Source of the DNA: Paenibacillus amylolyticus
GTDB taxonomy: Bacteria > Bacillota > Bacilli > Paenibacillales > Paenibacillaceae
NCBI RefSeq assembly: GCF_003719335.1
Contig: NZ_RIAS01000015.1
Coordinates: 1 to 64,000 of the forward strand
Direction: 5' to 3'
Length of the DNA: 64,000 nucleotides
Shown: positions 26,645-34,230 of the stretch, piece after piece
Layout of the letters: every line of letters begins with the position of its first letter
Position numbering within the stretch: the first letter of the stretch is position 1
Notes under the pieces: model-generated
What the model was told of the DNA's origin: nothing
The model's database searches: none
The model's input: the letters and a program-made list of their open reading frames with translations, nothing else
Program-made: the position numbers and the translations under genes

Positions 26645-26871
26645 TTGTTCTGTTTTAATTGTTGTTTGAGGTTCGTTTCAAAATCAGCAAAATAGTTAGC
26701 CATATTTTGATTATGTTCAATGGCATTAATTAAGCTTGAACCGATCCCTGGAACCTCTGGCAGATCGGCGTGATCTTTAAGCCAGGACAAAAATTCCGCA
26801 GTTTGTTTACTGACCTCTTTGAGTTGTTTCACCTGACTTTGCAATCGTAGATTAGTTAATGGGTTGATCAT
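26626..26871 (-). CDS. Phage hypothetical protein (81 aa)
   Basis: A soluble, helical 81-residue protein with a lysine-rich C terminus (LKQQLKQNKEKKPS). No family recognised. It is the last gene of the structural and assembly operon, 16 bases after the Zot gene, and its end overlaps the terminator stem. Confidence 0.6.
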   Translation of the reverse strand: MINPLTNLRLQSQVKQLKEVSKQTAEFLSWLKDHADLPEVPGIGSSLINAIEHNQNMANYFADFETNLKQQLKQNKEKKPS

Positions 26872-26887
26872 AGCTCTCTATCACTCC

Positions 26888-27526
26888 TCATCCGGCGACG
26901 ACTTCCGGTAGCTCCGCTTCCGGCGCGTTCGTCGCCTGTCCGTTTATGTAATATTGATCGCTTAAATCTTTCAGTTTATTAATAATGGCGTTGTACTCTT
27001 CCTTGGTGTTCGGGAACTCCATGGGGACAACCATTGTATGCGTATCATATATCTGATGGCCTATCGAAAATGCTTTTTGCTGATTGACGGTCATGGTACG
27101 TAAATAAGCACCAGATTGCATATCCCACATCTCATAGCGGAATTTATTTTTGGTCTTGGACACTTGACAGTAAACGTTCATTACACCTCTGACACGATAC
27201 TCTACATTGCTGATCAACGGACTGGAGAACATAATTGTGCATCTGAGTTTTCGTAGGTAGAAAATCATGTGCGTAAAATATTTTGAAATATTGGTATTAC
27301 CACTGCGGCTGTCCAGATCGGTGTGAATCTCGTCAAGACAGATGATGCTAGACGGTTGCTGTGCAACGTCTAAAAATTGGTCAAACGTGGTAAATAACTT
27401 GCTACCAGCCAGACCATAATTGCTATACAAAGTGCAACCACTTTTCTGACGGAAATGTTGAGCCAGCAGGGACATTCCAAACGTTTTTCCTTCACCCATT
27501 CGTCCGTCAAAACCCATGAGATACAT
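26888..27526 (-). CDS. Zot/pI-like assembly ATPase
   Basis: Zot-domain proteins power extrusion of filamentous phage through the membrane. Walker A is GFDGRMGEGKTFG at the very N terminus; a Walker B-like strand IICLDEIHTDLDSR follows near residue 60. The 212-residue protein contains only the ATPase part: the membrane span and exported domain of classic pI are absent. The 109-aa protein encoded two genes upstream has a cytosolic domain with a C-terminal span and might supply the anchor (inference). The start follows AAGGAG. Confidence 0.82.
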   Translation of the reverse strand: MYLMGFDGRMGEGKTFGMSLLAQHFRQKSGCTLYSNYGLAGSKLFTTFDQFLDVAQQPSSIICLDEIHTDLDSRSGNTNISKYFTHMIFYLRKLRCTIMFSSPLISNVEYRVRGVMNVYCQVSKTKNKFRYEMWDMQSGAYLRTMTVNQQKAFSIGHQIYDTHTMVVPMEFPNTKEEYNAIINKLKDLSDQYYINGQATNAPEAELPEVVAG

Positions 27527-27529
27527 AGA

Positions 27530-27889
27530 TTACTTCACTCCTTTTTCGATACCCATTGGTATGCCTTGTTGGTTTGCTGGGTTGGCATTGGCTTTAAGCA
27601 AATTACCCAACTTCGCATTCCCTTTGATCCGATCCGCAAGGGTGAGTTTTTCTGTCATTTTCATGTAGCGGCTTACTGGCGTCATTTCCGGTCTCATGGT
27701 ATGCACTGCAAGTGCCATATCATCAAGGCCAAACTGTTGCAAAAGGAAGGAACCTCGTGCCTGGTCTTGTGTAAGTGGGACACCATTTTTCCGAATGAAA
27801 TCAAGTACCTGGATCATATCGTTATCATCATTAGACTCTAACAATTCTTCTATCATAAATTCTTGAACGGTTGGCTTTTTGGTTAGCAT
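27530..27889 (-). CDS. Phage hypothetical protein (119 aa)
   Basis: A soluble protein with an acidic N half (EELLESNDDNDM) and a basic C half. No family recognised. AGGAGG precedes the ATG. It lies directly before the Zot gene and ends inside that gene's ribosome site region, which suggests linked expression and perhaps a role in assembly. Confidence 0.6.
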   Translation of the reverse strand: MLTKKPTVQEFMIEELLESNDDNDMIQVLDFIRKNGVPLTQDQARGSFLLQQFGLDDMALAVHTMRPEMTPVSRYMKMTEKLTLADRIKGNAKLGNLLKANANPANQQGIPMGIEKGVK

Positions 27890-27899
27890 AAGGAACCTC

Positions 27900-28229
27900 C
27901 TATTTGAACAGAATGAGCATTGCGATTATGAAGTAAGGAACCCAACGGAACATGTCGGGCTTGTCCTGAATATTAAATTCAAGCATCCGTTTCAGCGCAG
28001 TAGACTTACGCAGCTGAACAAGATTGGCCGCTTCCATTTTGGCTGGCAAATCCACATTCGCCACGTAGAGAATGTAACCATTATGAGTATCGATATGCTT
28101 ATCTAAATTCTCGATCTGATACATGCCTTGCTTGGTAAGAACCGCTTCGGCAGAGACTTCTTCGACCTGAAGCATTTGCACAGTCTGATCTTCATTGAAA
28201 ATTAATATCTTGTCACGTTTAACTGCCAT
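27900..28229 (-). CDS. Phage tail-anchored membrane protein (109 aa)
   Basis: The first 90 residues are soluble (starting MAVKRDKILIFNEDQTVQM), and the last 17 form a single membrane span (VPYFIIAMLILFK), so the domain should face the cytosol. No family recognised. TAGGAG precedes the ATG. Neighbouring the anchorless Zot ATPase, it is a candidate membrane partner. Confidence 0.6.
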   Translation of the reverse strand: MAVKRDKILIFNEDQTVQMLQVEEVSAEAVLTKQGMYQIENLDKHIDTHNGYILYVANVDLPAKMEAANLVQLRKSTALKRMLEFNIQDKPDMFRWVPYFIIAMLILFK

Positions 28230-28241
28230 TACTTTTCACTC

Positions 28242-28352
28242 CTACTTCAACATCTTTTTTTTGAGCCAAAACGCAGGGATCACCAAGGTGATCAGGAGGC
28301 TAATACCTACAGCAGAACCAATTTCAAAAAATGTTCTAAAGACTGAACTCAT
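28242..28352 (-). CDS. Phage single-span microprotein (36 aa)
   Basis: Thirty-six residues, one span (about residues 9-28) and a strongly basic tail (KKKMLK), a coat-like topology. It overlaps the end of the upstream gene and precedes the 109-aa gene. Function unknown. Confidence 0.55.
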   Translation of the reverse strand: MSSVFRTFFEIGSAVGISLLITLVIPAFWLKKKMLK

Positions 28353-28617
28353 TTTTTTTCACCTTCTTTTTGAATGATGGTAGAAGACCACCAATAAAAC
28401 TACCGAGATTACTAGCACCAAGTCCAACCAGTACACCGATGATAAGGAAATAAGCCATAAGGACTTTTCCTTCTCCATTAAGCATTTCTTTCATGACCGG
28501 AATAGCTCCGGGAAATTGAGTAAACAGAGTTGGCAAATAATATCTAAGAAACAGATAAGCACACGTCAAATACAAAAGGCCGACAATTAAACTGGACAAA
28601 TTAATTTTAATTTTCAT
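28336..28617 (-). CDS. Phage two-span membrane protein (93 aa)
   Basis: Two predicted spans (about residues 9-28 and 52-75) and a basic tail (PSFKKKVKK). GGTGGTGA lies before the ATG. No family recognised; it is part of a block of membrane proteins possibly equivalent to the pVI/pI export group. Confidence 0.6.
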   Translation of the reverse strand: MKIKINLSSLIVGLLYLTCAYLFLRYYLPTLFTQFPGAIPVMKEMLNGEGKVLMAYFLIIGVLVGLGASNLGSFIGGLLPSFKKKVKKNEFSL

Positions 28618-28620
28618 AAG

Positions 28621-28884
28621 TCACCACCACTTTATAAATTCTTTAAATTTCAGGAACAGTCCCATGTTATTGGTCACAAGGTAAACAATGAAATATATAA
28701 ATGCGAGCGTGCAAGCCGTAGTAATAAATGTGATCCAGATCGGGCCGAGAAAAGAGAAGTAACCGAAATATTTCCCGAAATCGAGCGGCCTAGCCACTGG
28801 AACAGACAAAGACCGCAACGCATCGGCTATTGTTGTCAAAAATACAAGTACAGGGCCAAATATCGTATCAATCAGGTTTTTCAT
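28621..28884 (-). CDS. Phage membrane protein (87 aa)
   Basis: Eighty-seven residues with a hydrophobic N-terminal segment and a second span near residues 48-70, ending in KFKEFIKWW. TTAGGAG precedes the ATG. No family recognised. Confidence 0.6.
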   Translation of the reverse strand: MKNLIDTIFGPVLVFLTTIADALRSLSVPVARPLDFGKYFGYFSFLGPIWITFITTACTLAFIYFIVYLVTNNMGLFLKFKEFIKWW

Positions 28885-28969
28885 AACCCAAGACTCCTAA
28901 CGATATAAACAGTGTCGTCCCGATCAGGAAGGCAAGAACCATGAGCAACACATCAAAGCCACTAAGCAT
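28868..28969 (-). CDS. Phage single-span microprotein (33 aa)
   Basis: The frame starts in the last codons of the 146-aa gene (AATGCTTAG) and overlaps the next gene by 17 bases. It encodes 33 residues, mostly one span (VLLMVLAFLIGTTLFISLGV). Tight overlap on both sides suggests a real coupled gene. Confidence 0.5.
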   Translation of the reverse strand: MLSGFDVLLMVLAFLIGTTLFISLGVLGYEKPD

Positions 28970-29402
28970 TATCACGTTCACCTCCAAGAAGTCCGATCAC
29001 CTTAATCACGAAAAATAACCACAATAGCGCAAGTAGTACAGCAGGGATCACGGTTAGAAAACCAACAGGTTGCAAGACTTTTTCAACCACAAGTTGCATT
29101 CCGGTTCCGGTAGAACTGGGATAGTTCACAGGCGTTCTTGAAAAATCTATAAACAGCAAAGCCTTGATCGTGCGTAAGAATCCAAGAGCAAGCGATCCGA
29201 GAAATTGAAACAGTGCAATAAAAATATCAATGACCTTAATAACAATGGTCACAAGCTTGGTCAGAAAATACCATATGCCCTCGATCAGGGCGACAAGCCA
29301 TCCAAGAGGGACAGCCAGAAAGTTAAGCAACGTCTGAATGCCATTCCCAATTACCTTGAAGGCTCCAGACAAGAAACTCATCAACGTATCAACGAATGTC
29401 AT
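28962..29402 (-). CDS. Phage polytopic membrane protein (146 aa)
   Basis: Three to four hydrophobic segments, including residues 20-45, 50-75 and a C-terminal span at about 110-135. The size and topology resemble the pVI-type minor coat or export protein of filamentous phages, but this is analogy only. It starts in ATGA overlap with the preceding 46-aa gene. Confidence 0.6.
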   Translation of the reverse strand: MTFVDTLMSFLSGAFKVIGNGIQTLLNFLAVPLGWLVALIEGIWYFLTKLVTIVIKVIDIFIALFQFLGSLALGFLRTIKALLFIDFSRTPVNYPSSTGTGMQLVVEKVLQPVGFLTVIPAVLLALLWLFFVIKVIGLLGGERDNA

Positions 29403-29539
29403 TCAATCATCAGTCGTTTTATACCGTGAGCAACTGCCATAGCTAACATTGCAGTAAAGGCAAGAAAGAGAGGACTTTCAAAGCAACTCACTAACGCCTG
29501 TACACCTTGCATAATCAAATTCAACCGATAATCGTCCAT
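29399..29539 (-). CDS. Phage single-span microprotein (46 aa)
   Basis: Forty-six residues beginning MDDYRLNLIMQG, a span around SPLFLAFTAMLAMAVA and a basic end HGIKRLMIE, again coat-like. It follows the adhesin gene and overlaps the next start by four bases. TTAGGAG lies upstream. Confidence 0.6.
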   Translation of the reverse strand: MDDYRLNLIMQGVQALVSCFESPLFLAFTAMLAMAVAHGIKRLMIE

Positions 29540-29609
29540 TATGATGCCAACTCCTAACGGCAGTTACCGGACATCAAGACTGTGTAAGACATAATGCCCG
29601 GGCGGCCTG

Positions 29610-31055
29610 TTATGATTCAAATAATCCTTTGACACGATTCGATACATAAAAACTGAGGGGGATGGAAATGGTAAAAGCGAGTAGGAGCCAAAAGGATGAA
29701 AACCAACTACTCGTGCCGTCCGCGACATCTTTGAGTTTATAACCTAGCGATACATCCGGTGCAAGACTGGACTCTGGTTTCACTTCAACGACATTTGACC
29801 TTGGCGAATCGCCTATTGCATTACTGGCGATCACATAAAACGCATGTACCTGACCGTTTTTAAGCCTGGTAATTTTAGCACTTGTCTGTGTCGTCTTCAT
29901 AATGAATGTACCATCCGAGTTATACACTTTATATTCTCTTGCTGTAGCAACAGGAGACCAGGACAACAAAGCTCCACCGTTAAACGGACTAGCGGTTACA
30001 GATACGGCTACTGGTTCAGTTTCCAGCGTAAGAGTTCGAAACTTCGACTTCGAAGACCGGGCACTGATATTGCCTGATGTATCAATAGATGCAACTTCAA
30101 CTTCATATTCAGTATCCAGCTTAAGACCCTGCAAAGTAAAAGGGAGTTGCACAGGTTGAGATGTAACACGGTTGCCGTCTAAAAAGACATGATATCCGGC
30201 TAAATCCGAATCAGGCACAGGATCGGCGGTAACGGAAGCCGTATAGCGATCAGGTGTTATTTTTACGCCGACAGGAACTTGGGGCGGCGTCGTATCTGGC
30301 ACAGGTACGGTGTAATCCATAGAACCAGAAGTGTACACCTTATCATTAACATCTACAGGAGCCACCTTGAAGTTGTAGGTTTGTCCTGGAACGAGTGAAC
30401 TGACACTGTACGATGTAGCGGTAACATTACCTAATAGCTGATTATCGCGATAAATCTGATAGCGTTTAAGATTAACGGACTGTACTGCATCCCAAGATAG
30501 TGTCATGGATGTTCCAGAAGTGGGAACAGCCTTCAAACCGTTAATGACAAACTTCTCTGGATCAGGAATTTCCTGTGCGCCATAAACCTCAAACTCATAA
30601 GGCATCAAAATAGTAGACCCGGTAGTTGTATTAACAAAATAAACAGCACGAACACCAGAAACTGGAGTAATGGAAGTTTTAACACTGCCACTCACAGGAG
30701 GAGAGATAACAGCTAACTTTTCATTATTAGCCCCCAGTAACCAAATAGCCATGGAACTATTAGAATAAGCAACCTGATAGGCATCAATAGTCACAGGAAC
30801 AGGAAATACGTAAGCTAGAGCATTATTGGGTGAGCCAGAAGGAGCATAGATAGTACCACCAAGAGTAGATGCATTACCATCCGTAATTTTAGGCATATCA
30901 ACAGATTGTGTAGACTGATTAACAATGGTTGGATAATTACGAACGTCCTTATAAGCCAATGTTTTACCATAAAGCAAACCATCACCATAAGCAAAGATTT
31001 GTGTTACTGGCATAATCGCCAAAAATAAAAAAGTAAGCAAAGATATTTTTTTCAT
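29610..31055 (-). CDS. Phage secreted fibronectin-type protein with C-terminal coat module (probable tip adhesin)
   Basis: A 481-residue exported protein: signal peptide to about residue 22 (QIFA), a beta-rich discoidin-like domain (about 30-165), three fibronectin type III-like repeats (about 170-430, with motifs such as LKRYQIYRDNQLLGN) and a C-terminal anchor. The anchor (last 45 residues, with TSSWFSS, WLLLAF, IPLSF and RVKGLF) is identical at about 29 of 43 positions to the two phage coat proteins. This points to incorporation into the virion, with the fibronectin domains outside for host-surface binding. It may be the pIII counterpart. GGGGTGG precedes the ATG at 31055. Confidence 0.75.
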   Translation of the reverse strand: MKKISLLTFLFLAIMPVTQIFAYGDGLLYGKTLAYKDVRNYPTIVNQSTQSVDMPKITDGNASTLGGTIYAPSGSPNNALAYVFPVPVTIDAYQVAYSNSSMAIWLLGANNEKLAVISPPVSGSVKTSITPVSGVRAVYFVNTTTGSTILMPYEFEVYGAQEIPDPEKFVINGLKAVPTSGTSMTLSWDAVQSVNLKRYQIYRDNQLLGNVTATSYSVSSLVPGQTYNFKVAPVDVNDKVYTSGSMDYTVPVPDTTPPQVPVGVKITPDRYTASVTADPVPDSDLAGYHVFLDGNRVTSQPVQLPFTLQGLKLDTEYEVEVASIDTSGNISARSSKSKFRTLTLETEPVAVSVTASPFNGGALLSWSPVATAREYKVYNSDGTFIMKTTQTSAKITRLKNGQVHAFYVIASNAIGDSPRSNVVEVKPESSLAPDVSLGYKLKDVADGTSSWFSSFWLLLAFTISIPLSFYVSNRVKGLFES

Positions 31056-31066
31056 TAACACCACCC

Positions 31067-32689
31067 CTATGGGTATTGGGACGAATCCCAGCGCAATGGA
31101 TGATTTTCCACTTGCACCTGCATTTCAGGATCAGCCGTCATTTCAGGATCAGCGACCATTTCCCTATCAGGAGTACGTTCGGGTTCGGGCGTCAGCTCCG
31201 GTTCTAAAGTTGGCTCTTGATCCGGCGATAGTTCGGTTTCCGGCGTAAGTTCAGGCTCTGGCCTAAGTTCGGCTTCGGGCGTCATTTGGGCATCCGGTCT
31301 TAACTTCACACCATTTTCATCAGACCAGGCTTCGGGTTCTGGTGCCGCTGGCATCGCATCCGGTGTAGCTGCGTCTCCCTGATCGGTAAAGTTCGTTTGG
31401 TTATTTTGATACGGTGTTTGCATAACATCATCCGGCTTAAACAGATCGGGCTTCGTGATCGGATCAGGTAAAGCATATTCCCTAGTCGGCGTCAGCTGAC
31501 GTACGATTTCCTTCAAGGAACCATTGGCTTTCTTCAATTCATCATTCGTAGTTTTTAACTCATCATGAATTGCCTTGGTGTTATCACGGATTTCGTCGAG
31601 CGTAGGCTGTAAATCCCTGATACACTGACAGATCGCATCGGCATCACTGTTCGTAGATGCACCAATGTAAGGCGTATTTACGTCTGACTCTCCAACCACA
31701 TTGCCGTTTGGATCTCGGCCGACAATGCTATAGCTACCGTCGCCGGGCAAGTCATATGATGTATCCGTTGTTTCTCCGATTTTTTGACCGTCTTTGTAGA
31801 TGTCGTAACTACTGGCTCCGGGTGTTGCATCCCATGATACTTTTGGTAGGCCAGTACTGTCCTGACCCGTGCAAGCCGGCATTGTGACTTTTGCATTCAA
31901 ATCATCCTTTGGTACAGGCTCGGGAAACGACGAGCACACGTTTTGTTGTATCTGACTGGTTTGTAAACCACCAACAGAGGATACGACTGATCCGGAAGCG
32001 TTAAGGTACTGCAATTGATATGTACCCGAGCAAGTCAGATACAGTGTGCCGCCTACCTGATCAATAGGCCATTCTCTGTCATACACGGCTCCCGATGCGG
32101 CTGTAAACACAAGCTTTACGCTAGCGGCACTTGATGGAGCATCCCAATAATCCAAACGATATTGGTCTTTGTATGGCACGTAGAAAAATTTATATTTGGA
32201 AAATGGCGTTCCCGTTCCTGAACCCGGAGAATCTGATCCTGGTCGATCACCCCAATTCGTCGGAGCATTGAGCGTATAATTGTACGCAAGCTGTTCCGGT
32301 GCGTCTGGATCGTCAACATATACCGTTAAAACCTTCACATACGTTTCACTATTCGTGGACTTGTCCAGAACAATAGATATGCTCAACGTTTCACGGTCTA
32401 ATATAACGTCATTGCCGGACACATCTTGTGTCGATCCATCAGGATACTTCAAGTACAGCCGAGTGTTTTCACGCCCGTTTGAACCAAACTTAATGCGCTT
32501 AATGACACCGTTATTATTGGTGCTATCGCCATAAATGACCGTCCGATCAGCACGATCACTTAGGAGTTGACCCGAACCAGATGTGTTCGAATGAATGTAA
32601 TGATAGTTACTCAGGTTAATGTCCTGAGCGTAAGCAAGTGACGGAAGCAAGACAAACACAAATGGCAAGAGATATAAAATACGTTTCAT
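31067..32689 (-). CDS. Phage large secreted protein with Fn3-like domain and Glu/Pro repeats (540 aa)
   Basis: A signal peptide ends near residue 21 (SLAYA). A beta-rich region follows, then an Fn3-like domain (around TPGASSYDIYKDGQKIGET), a CxC pair (ICQCIRDL) and a coiled coil (about residues 355-400), and a C-terminal low-complexity tract of short repeats such as ELTPE, ELRPE and EMTADP. There is no C-terminal span, so it is probably released or held through a partner such as the coat-anchored protein encoded 12 bases downstream. No family recognised. The start overlaps the 101-aa gene in ATGA. Confidence 0.65.
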   Translation of the reverse strand: MKRILYLLPFVFVLLPSLAYAQDINLSNYHYIHSNTSGSGQLLSDRADRTVIYGDSTNNNGVIKRIKFGSNGRENTRLYLKYPDGSTQDVSGNDVILDRETLSISIVLDKSTNSETYVKVLTVYVDDPDAPEQLAYNYTLNAPTNWGDRPGSDSPGSGTGTPFSKYKFFYVPYKDQYRLDYWDAPSSAASVKLVFTAASGAVYDREWPIDQVGGTLYLTCSGTYQLQYLNASGSVVSSVGGLQTSQIQQNVCSSFPEPVPKDDLNAKVTMPACTGQDSTGLPKVSWDATPGASSYDIYKDGQKIGETTDTSYDLPGDGSYSIVGRDPNGNVVGESDVNTPYIGASTNSDADAICQCIRDLQPTLDEIRDNTKAIHDELKTTNDELKKANGSLKEIVRQLTPTREYALPDPITKPDLFKPDDVMQTPYQNNQTNFTDQGDAATPDAMPAAPEPEAWSDENGVKLRPDAQMTPEAELRPEPELTPETELSPDQEPTLEPELTPEPERTPDREMVADPEMTADPEMQVQVENHPLRWDSSQYP

Positions 32690-32991
32690 AGGCGTCTGTA
32701 CATCAAATCAATATCAGATTGTGGAACAAGTTGTGCTTGCCAGATAACAGCAATCAGGTAAATAACGACTAGGCCGCCAATTGCCAGCCCGATGTCTCTG
32801 AATCTACTCTGTAGTTCAAGGTTCGAGGACTTATCAAAATGAGTTTTACCTGATAAAGCACGTGAATGGGAATCTGATAACTGTTTCTGTATATCCATGA
32901 CTTTATAAATATCTCTGCCAAGCATGATTGATATTACCACCGCCGCTACAACGAGTAGAGCAGACAAGGGCAACAACTCCCATGTGATCAT
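32686..32991 (-). CDS. Phage two-span membrane protein (101 aa)
   Basis: Two predicted spans (about residues 6-26 and 70-88) with a charged loop between (SDSHSRALSGKTHFDKSSN). No clear Shine-Dalgarno is seen, because the start codon lies just after the coat-gene terminator. No family recognised. Confidence 0.6.
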   Translation of the reverse strand: MITWELLPLSALLVVAAVVISIMLGRDIYKVMDIQKQLSDSHSRALSGKTHFDKSSNLELQSRFRDIGLAIGGLVVIYLIAVIWQAQLVPQSDIDLMYRRL

Positions 32992-32993
32992 TT

Positions 32994-33021
32994 AATCAAA
33001 AAGGGTCTTTGAAAGACCCCG
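32994..33021 (-). terminator. Terminator after the second coat gene
   Basis: On the minus strand GGGTCTTT-C-AAAGACCC is followed by TTTTTG. It splits the coat cluster from the downstream secreted-protein and assembly genes and would keep coat mRNA in excess, as in other filamentous phages. Confidence 0.75.
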
Positions 33022-33192
33022 TTACTGGAACAAACCTTTGATCCGGTGTGCCACGAAAAAGGACAACGGAATCGCGATGGAAAACGCGAGAATCAGCCAT
33101 TGAGAACTAAACCAACTTGATGTAGAAGTAGCTACGTCAGCCAGATTATAATCCAGCGTAACTACTGGGATAGTGCCACCTGTACCGCCCAT
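33022..33192 (-). CDS. Major coat protein B (56 aa)
   Basis: A polar N terminus (MGGTGGTIPVVTLDYNLADV), one span (WLILAFSIAIPLSFFV) and a basic end (AHRIKGLFQ), the pVIII-like plan without an obvious cleaved signal. It differs from coat A by four extra N-terminal residues (an inserted GTGG-type stretch) and one Asn-to-Ser change. AGGAG lies nine bases before the ATG, and a terminator follows immediately. Confidence 0.75.
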   Translation of the reverse strand: MGGTGGTIPVVTLDYNLADVATSTSSWFSSQWLILAFSIAIPLSFFVAHRIKGLFQ

Positions 33193-33204
33193 AAGATCAG
33201 ACTC

Positions 33205-33378
33205 CTATTCATTATTTCTAAATTTTTTCAACAGCCACGTCCCGAACAATATCCCGAATAGCAGGGAAAGAACAGGGGTGAGTGTATCCCAGTTAAGAGC
33301 GAGATTCGCAAAAAGATCACTGATCGGTGGCCCGTCCGGAATTTGTGGGACACGATCACTATGTAGCAAATCCCTCAC
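33205..33378 (-). CDS. Phage coat-like small membrane protein (57 aa)
   Basis: The GTG start overlaps the stop of the preceding gene. It encodes a polar N half (SDRVPQIPDGPPISD), a span (LTPVLSLLFGILFGTWLL) and a KKFRNNE basic tail, the filamentous coat plan without sequence similarity to coats A and B. Probably a minor coat protein. Confidence 0.6.
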   Translation of the reverse strand: MRDLLHSDRVPQIPDGPPISDLFANLALNWDTLTPVLSLLFGILFGTWLLKKFRNNE

Positions 33379-33497
33379 TTAACGTTGTTAATCACTTTAA
33401 AGATAATCCAAATGGCTAATCCTGCTCCGGCATACAGATAGACCAATGGACTGAAACTGGAAAACATGTTGTACGCATATTGCAAAATCGACGACAT
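33375..33497 (-). CDS. Phage single-span microprotein (40 aa)
   Basis: Forty residues with a span near YLYAGAGLAIWIIFKVI and a Lys tail. No Shine-Dalgarno is visible. It lies 14 bases after the preceding stop and overlaps the next start, so coupling is likely. Candidate pVII/pIX-type minor coat protein. Confidence 0.55.
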   Translation of the reverse strand: MSSILQYAYNMFSSFSPLVYLYAGAGLAIWIIFKVINNVK

Positions 33498-33511
33498 CTT
33501 AAGTGTAAAAG

Positions 33512-33652
33512 TCAAGCATAACGCCCCCAAGCTTTGAGGATGGCGAGAAGTGATATGACGGCAACCACAAACGTAATTCCGCTAACGAGTAGGGCAATGA
33601 CATAATCACCACCGAACACAAGCGTAAATCCTTCCAGTAGTAGTTGCTTCAT
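33512..33652 (-). CDS. Phage single-span microprotein (46 aa)
   Basis: Forty-six residues starting MKQLLLEGFTLVFGGD, a long span (VIALLVSGITFVVAVISLLAIL) and a short basic end. Start and previous stop share CGATGA. Minor coat candidate. Confidence 0.58.
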   Translation of the reverse strand: MKQLLLEGFTLVFGGDYVIALLVSGITFVVAVISLLAILKAWGRYA

Positions 33653-33738
33653 CGGCTCACAAACCTTACCCAGCTTGCCGCAAGTGCGCCCAGTACAATG
33701 AGAACAAGAGGCAAGCCAAGGAGAAAGTAAGAATCCAC
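33649..33738 (-). CDS. Phage single-span microprotein (29 aa)
   Basis: The GTG start overlaps no gene but lies eight bases after the 87-aa gene stop. Twenty-nine residues: one span (YFLLGLPLVLIVLGALAASW) and an RFVSR tail. The size matches pVII/pIX of filamentous phages. No good ribosome site is visible, hence the modest confidence. Confidence 0.48.
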   Translation of the reverse strand: MDSYFLLGLPLVLIVLGALAASWVRFVSR

Positions 33739-33745
33739 TAACGCG

Positions 33746-34009
33746 CTAATAACGCACCGCCTCCCAGATCCATTTGAACACGAGCAACAAAATGATAGCA
33801 GCCAGTAAAATACAGATCATTATCTCCCCGATCGTCAGGGAGTGGAAGATTTGGAGATTCCCTTCTACGTGAGAACGGTAGAACTCATTAAGAGCCGACC
33901 CAACTTCCTGTTTAATGTCATAAATGATCGGCTGTTGCTCTACATCCGGTAAAATTACAGGATCGGTTCCAGCTACGGGATCAGGTTGCACAGGTTGTTG
34001 TTCTTCCAT
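33746..34009 (-). CDS. Phage minor coat-like membrane protein (87 aa)
   Basis: A Pro/Glu/Asp-rich N-terminal part (EEQQPVQPDPVAGTDP), an amphipathic middle and one C-terminal span (IMICILLAAIILLLVFKWIW). AAAGGAG precedes the ATG. Topology with an acidic N part and C-terminal span suits a virion protein. No family recognised. Confidence 0.62.
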   Translation of the reverse strand: MEEQQPVQPDPVAGTDPVILPDVEQQPIIYDIKQEVGSALNEFYRSHVEGNLQIFHSLTIGEIMICILLAAIILLLVFKWIWEAVRY

Positions 34010-34030
34010 GAAGTGAATCTCCTTTCTTCA

Positions 34031-34189
34031 TTACTGGAAAAGTCCTTTGATACGATGTGCCACGAAGAAAGAGAGTGGGATCGCGATCGAGAACGCGAGG
34101 ATCAACCATTGACTGCTGAACCAGTTCGACGTGGAAGTCGCAACGTCTGCCAGATTGTAATCCAATGTAACTACTGGAATTGTACCCAT
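34031..34189 (-). CDS. Major coat protein A (52 aa)
   Basis: Short polar N terminus (MGTIPVVTLDYNLADV), one span and basic HRIKGLFQ end, nearly identical in protein to coat B at 33022 but with many silent differences in DNA. GGGAGGTGA lies nine bases before the ATG, one of the strongest ribosome sites in the phage, fitting a highly made structural protein. Located right after the ssDNA-binding gene, as in classic filamentous phages (gene V then VIII). Confidence 0.75.
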   Translation of the reverse strand: MGTIPVVTLDYNLADVATSTSNWFSSQWLILAFSIAIPLSFFVAHRIKGLFQ

Positions 34190-34230
34190 ATGCTGTTTCA
34201 CCTCCCTTCATGGAATATACAAACCATGAA

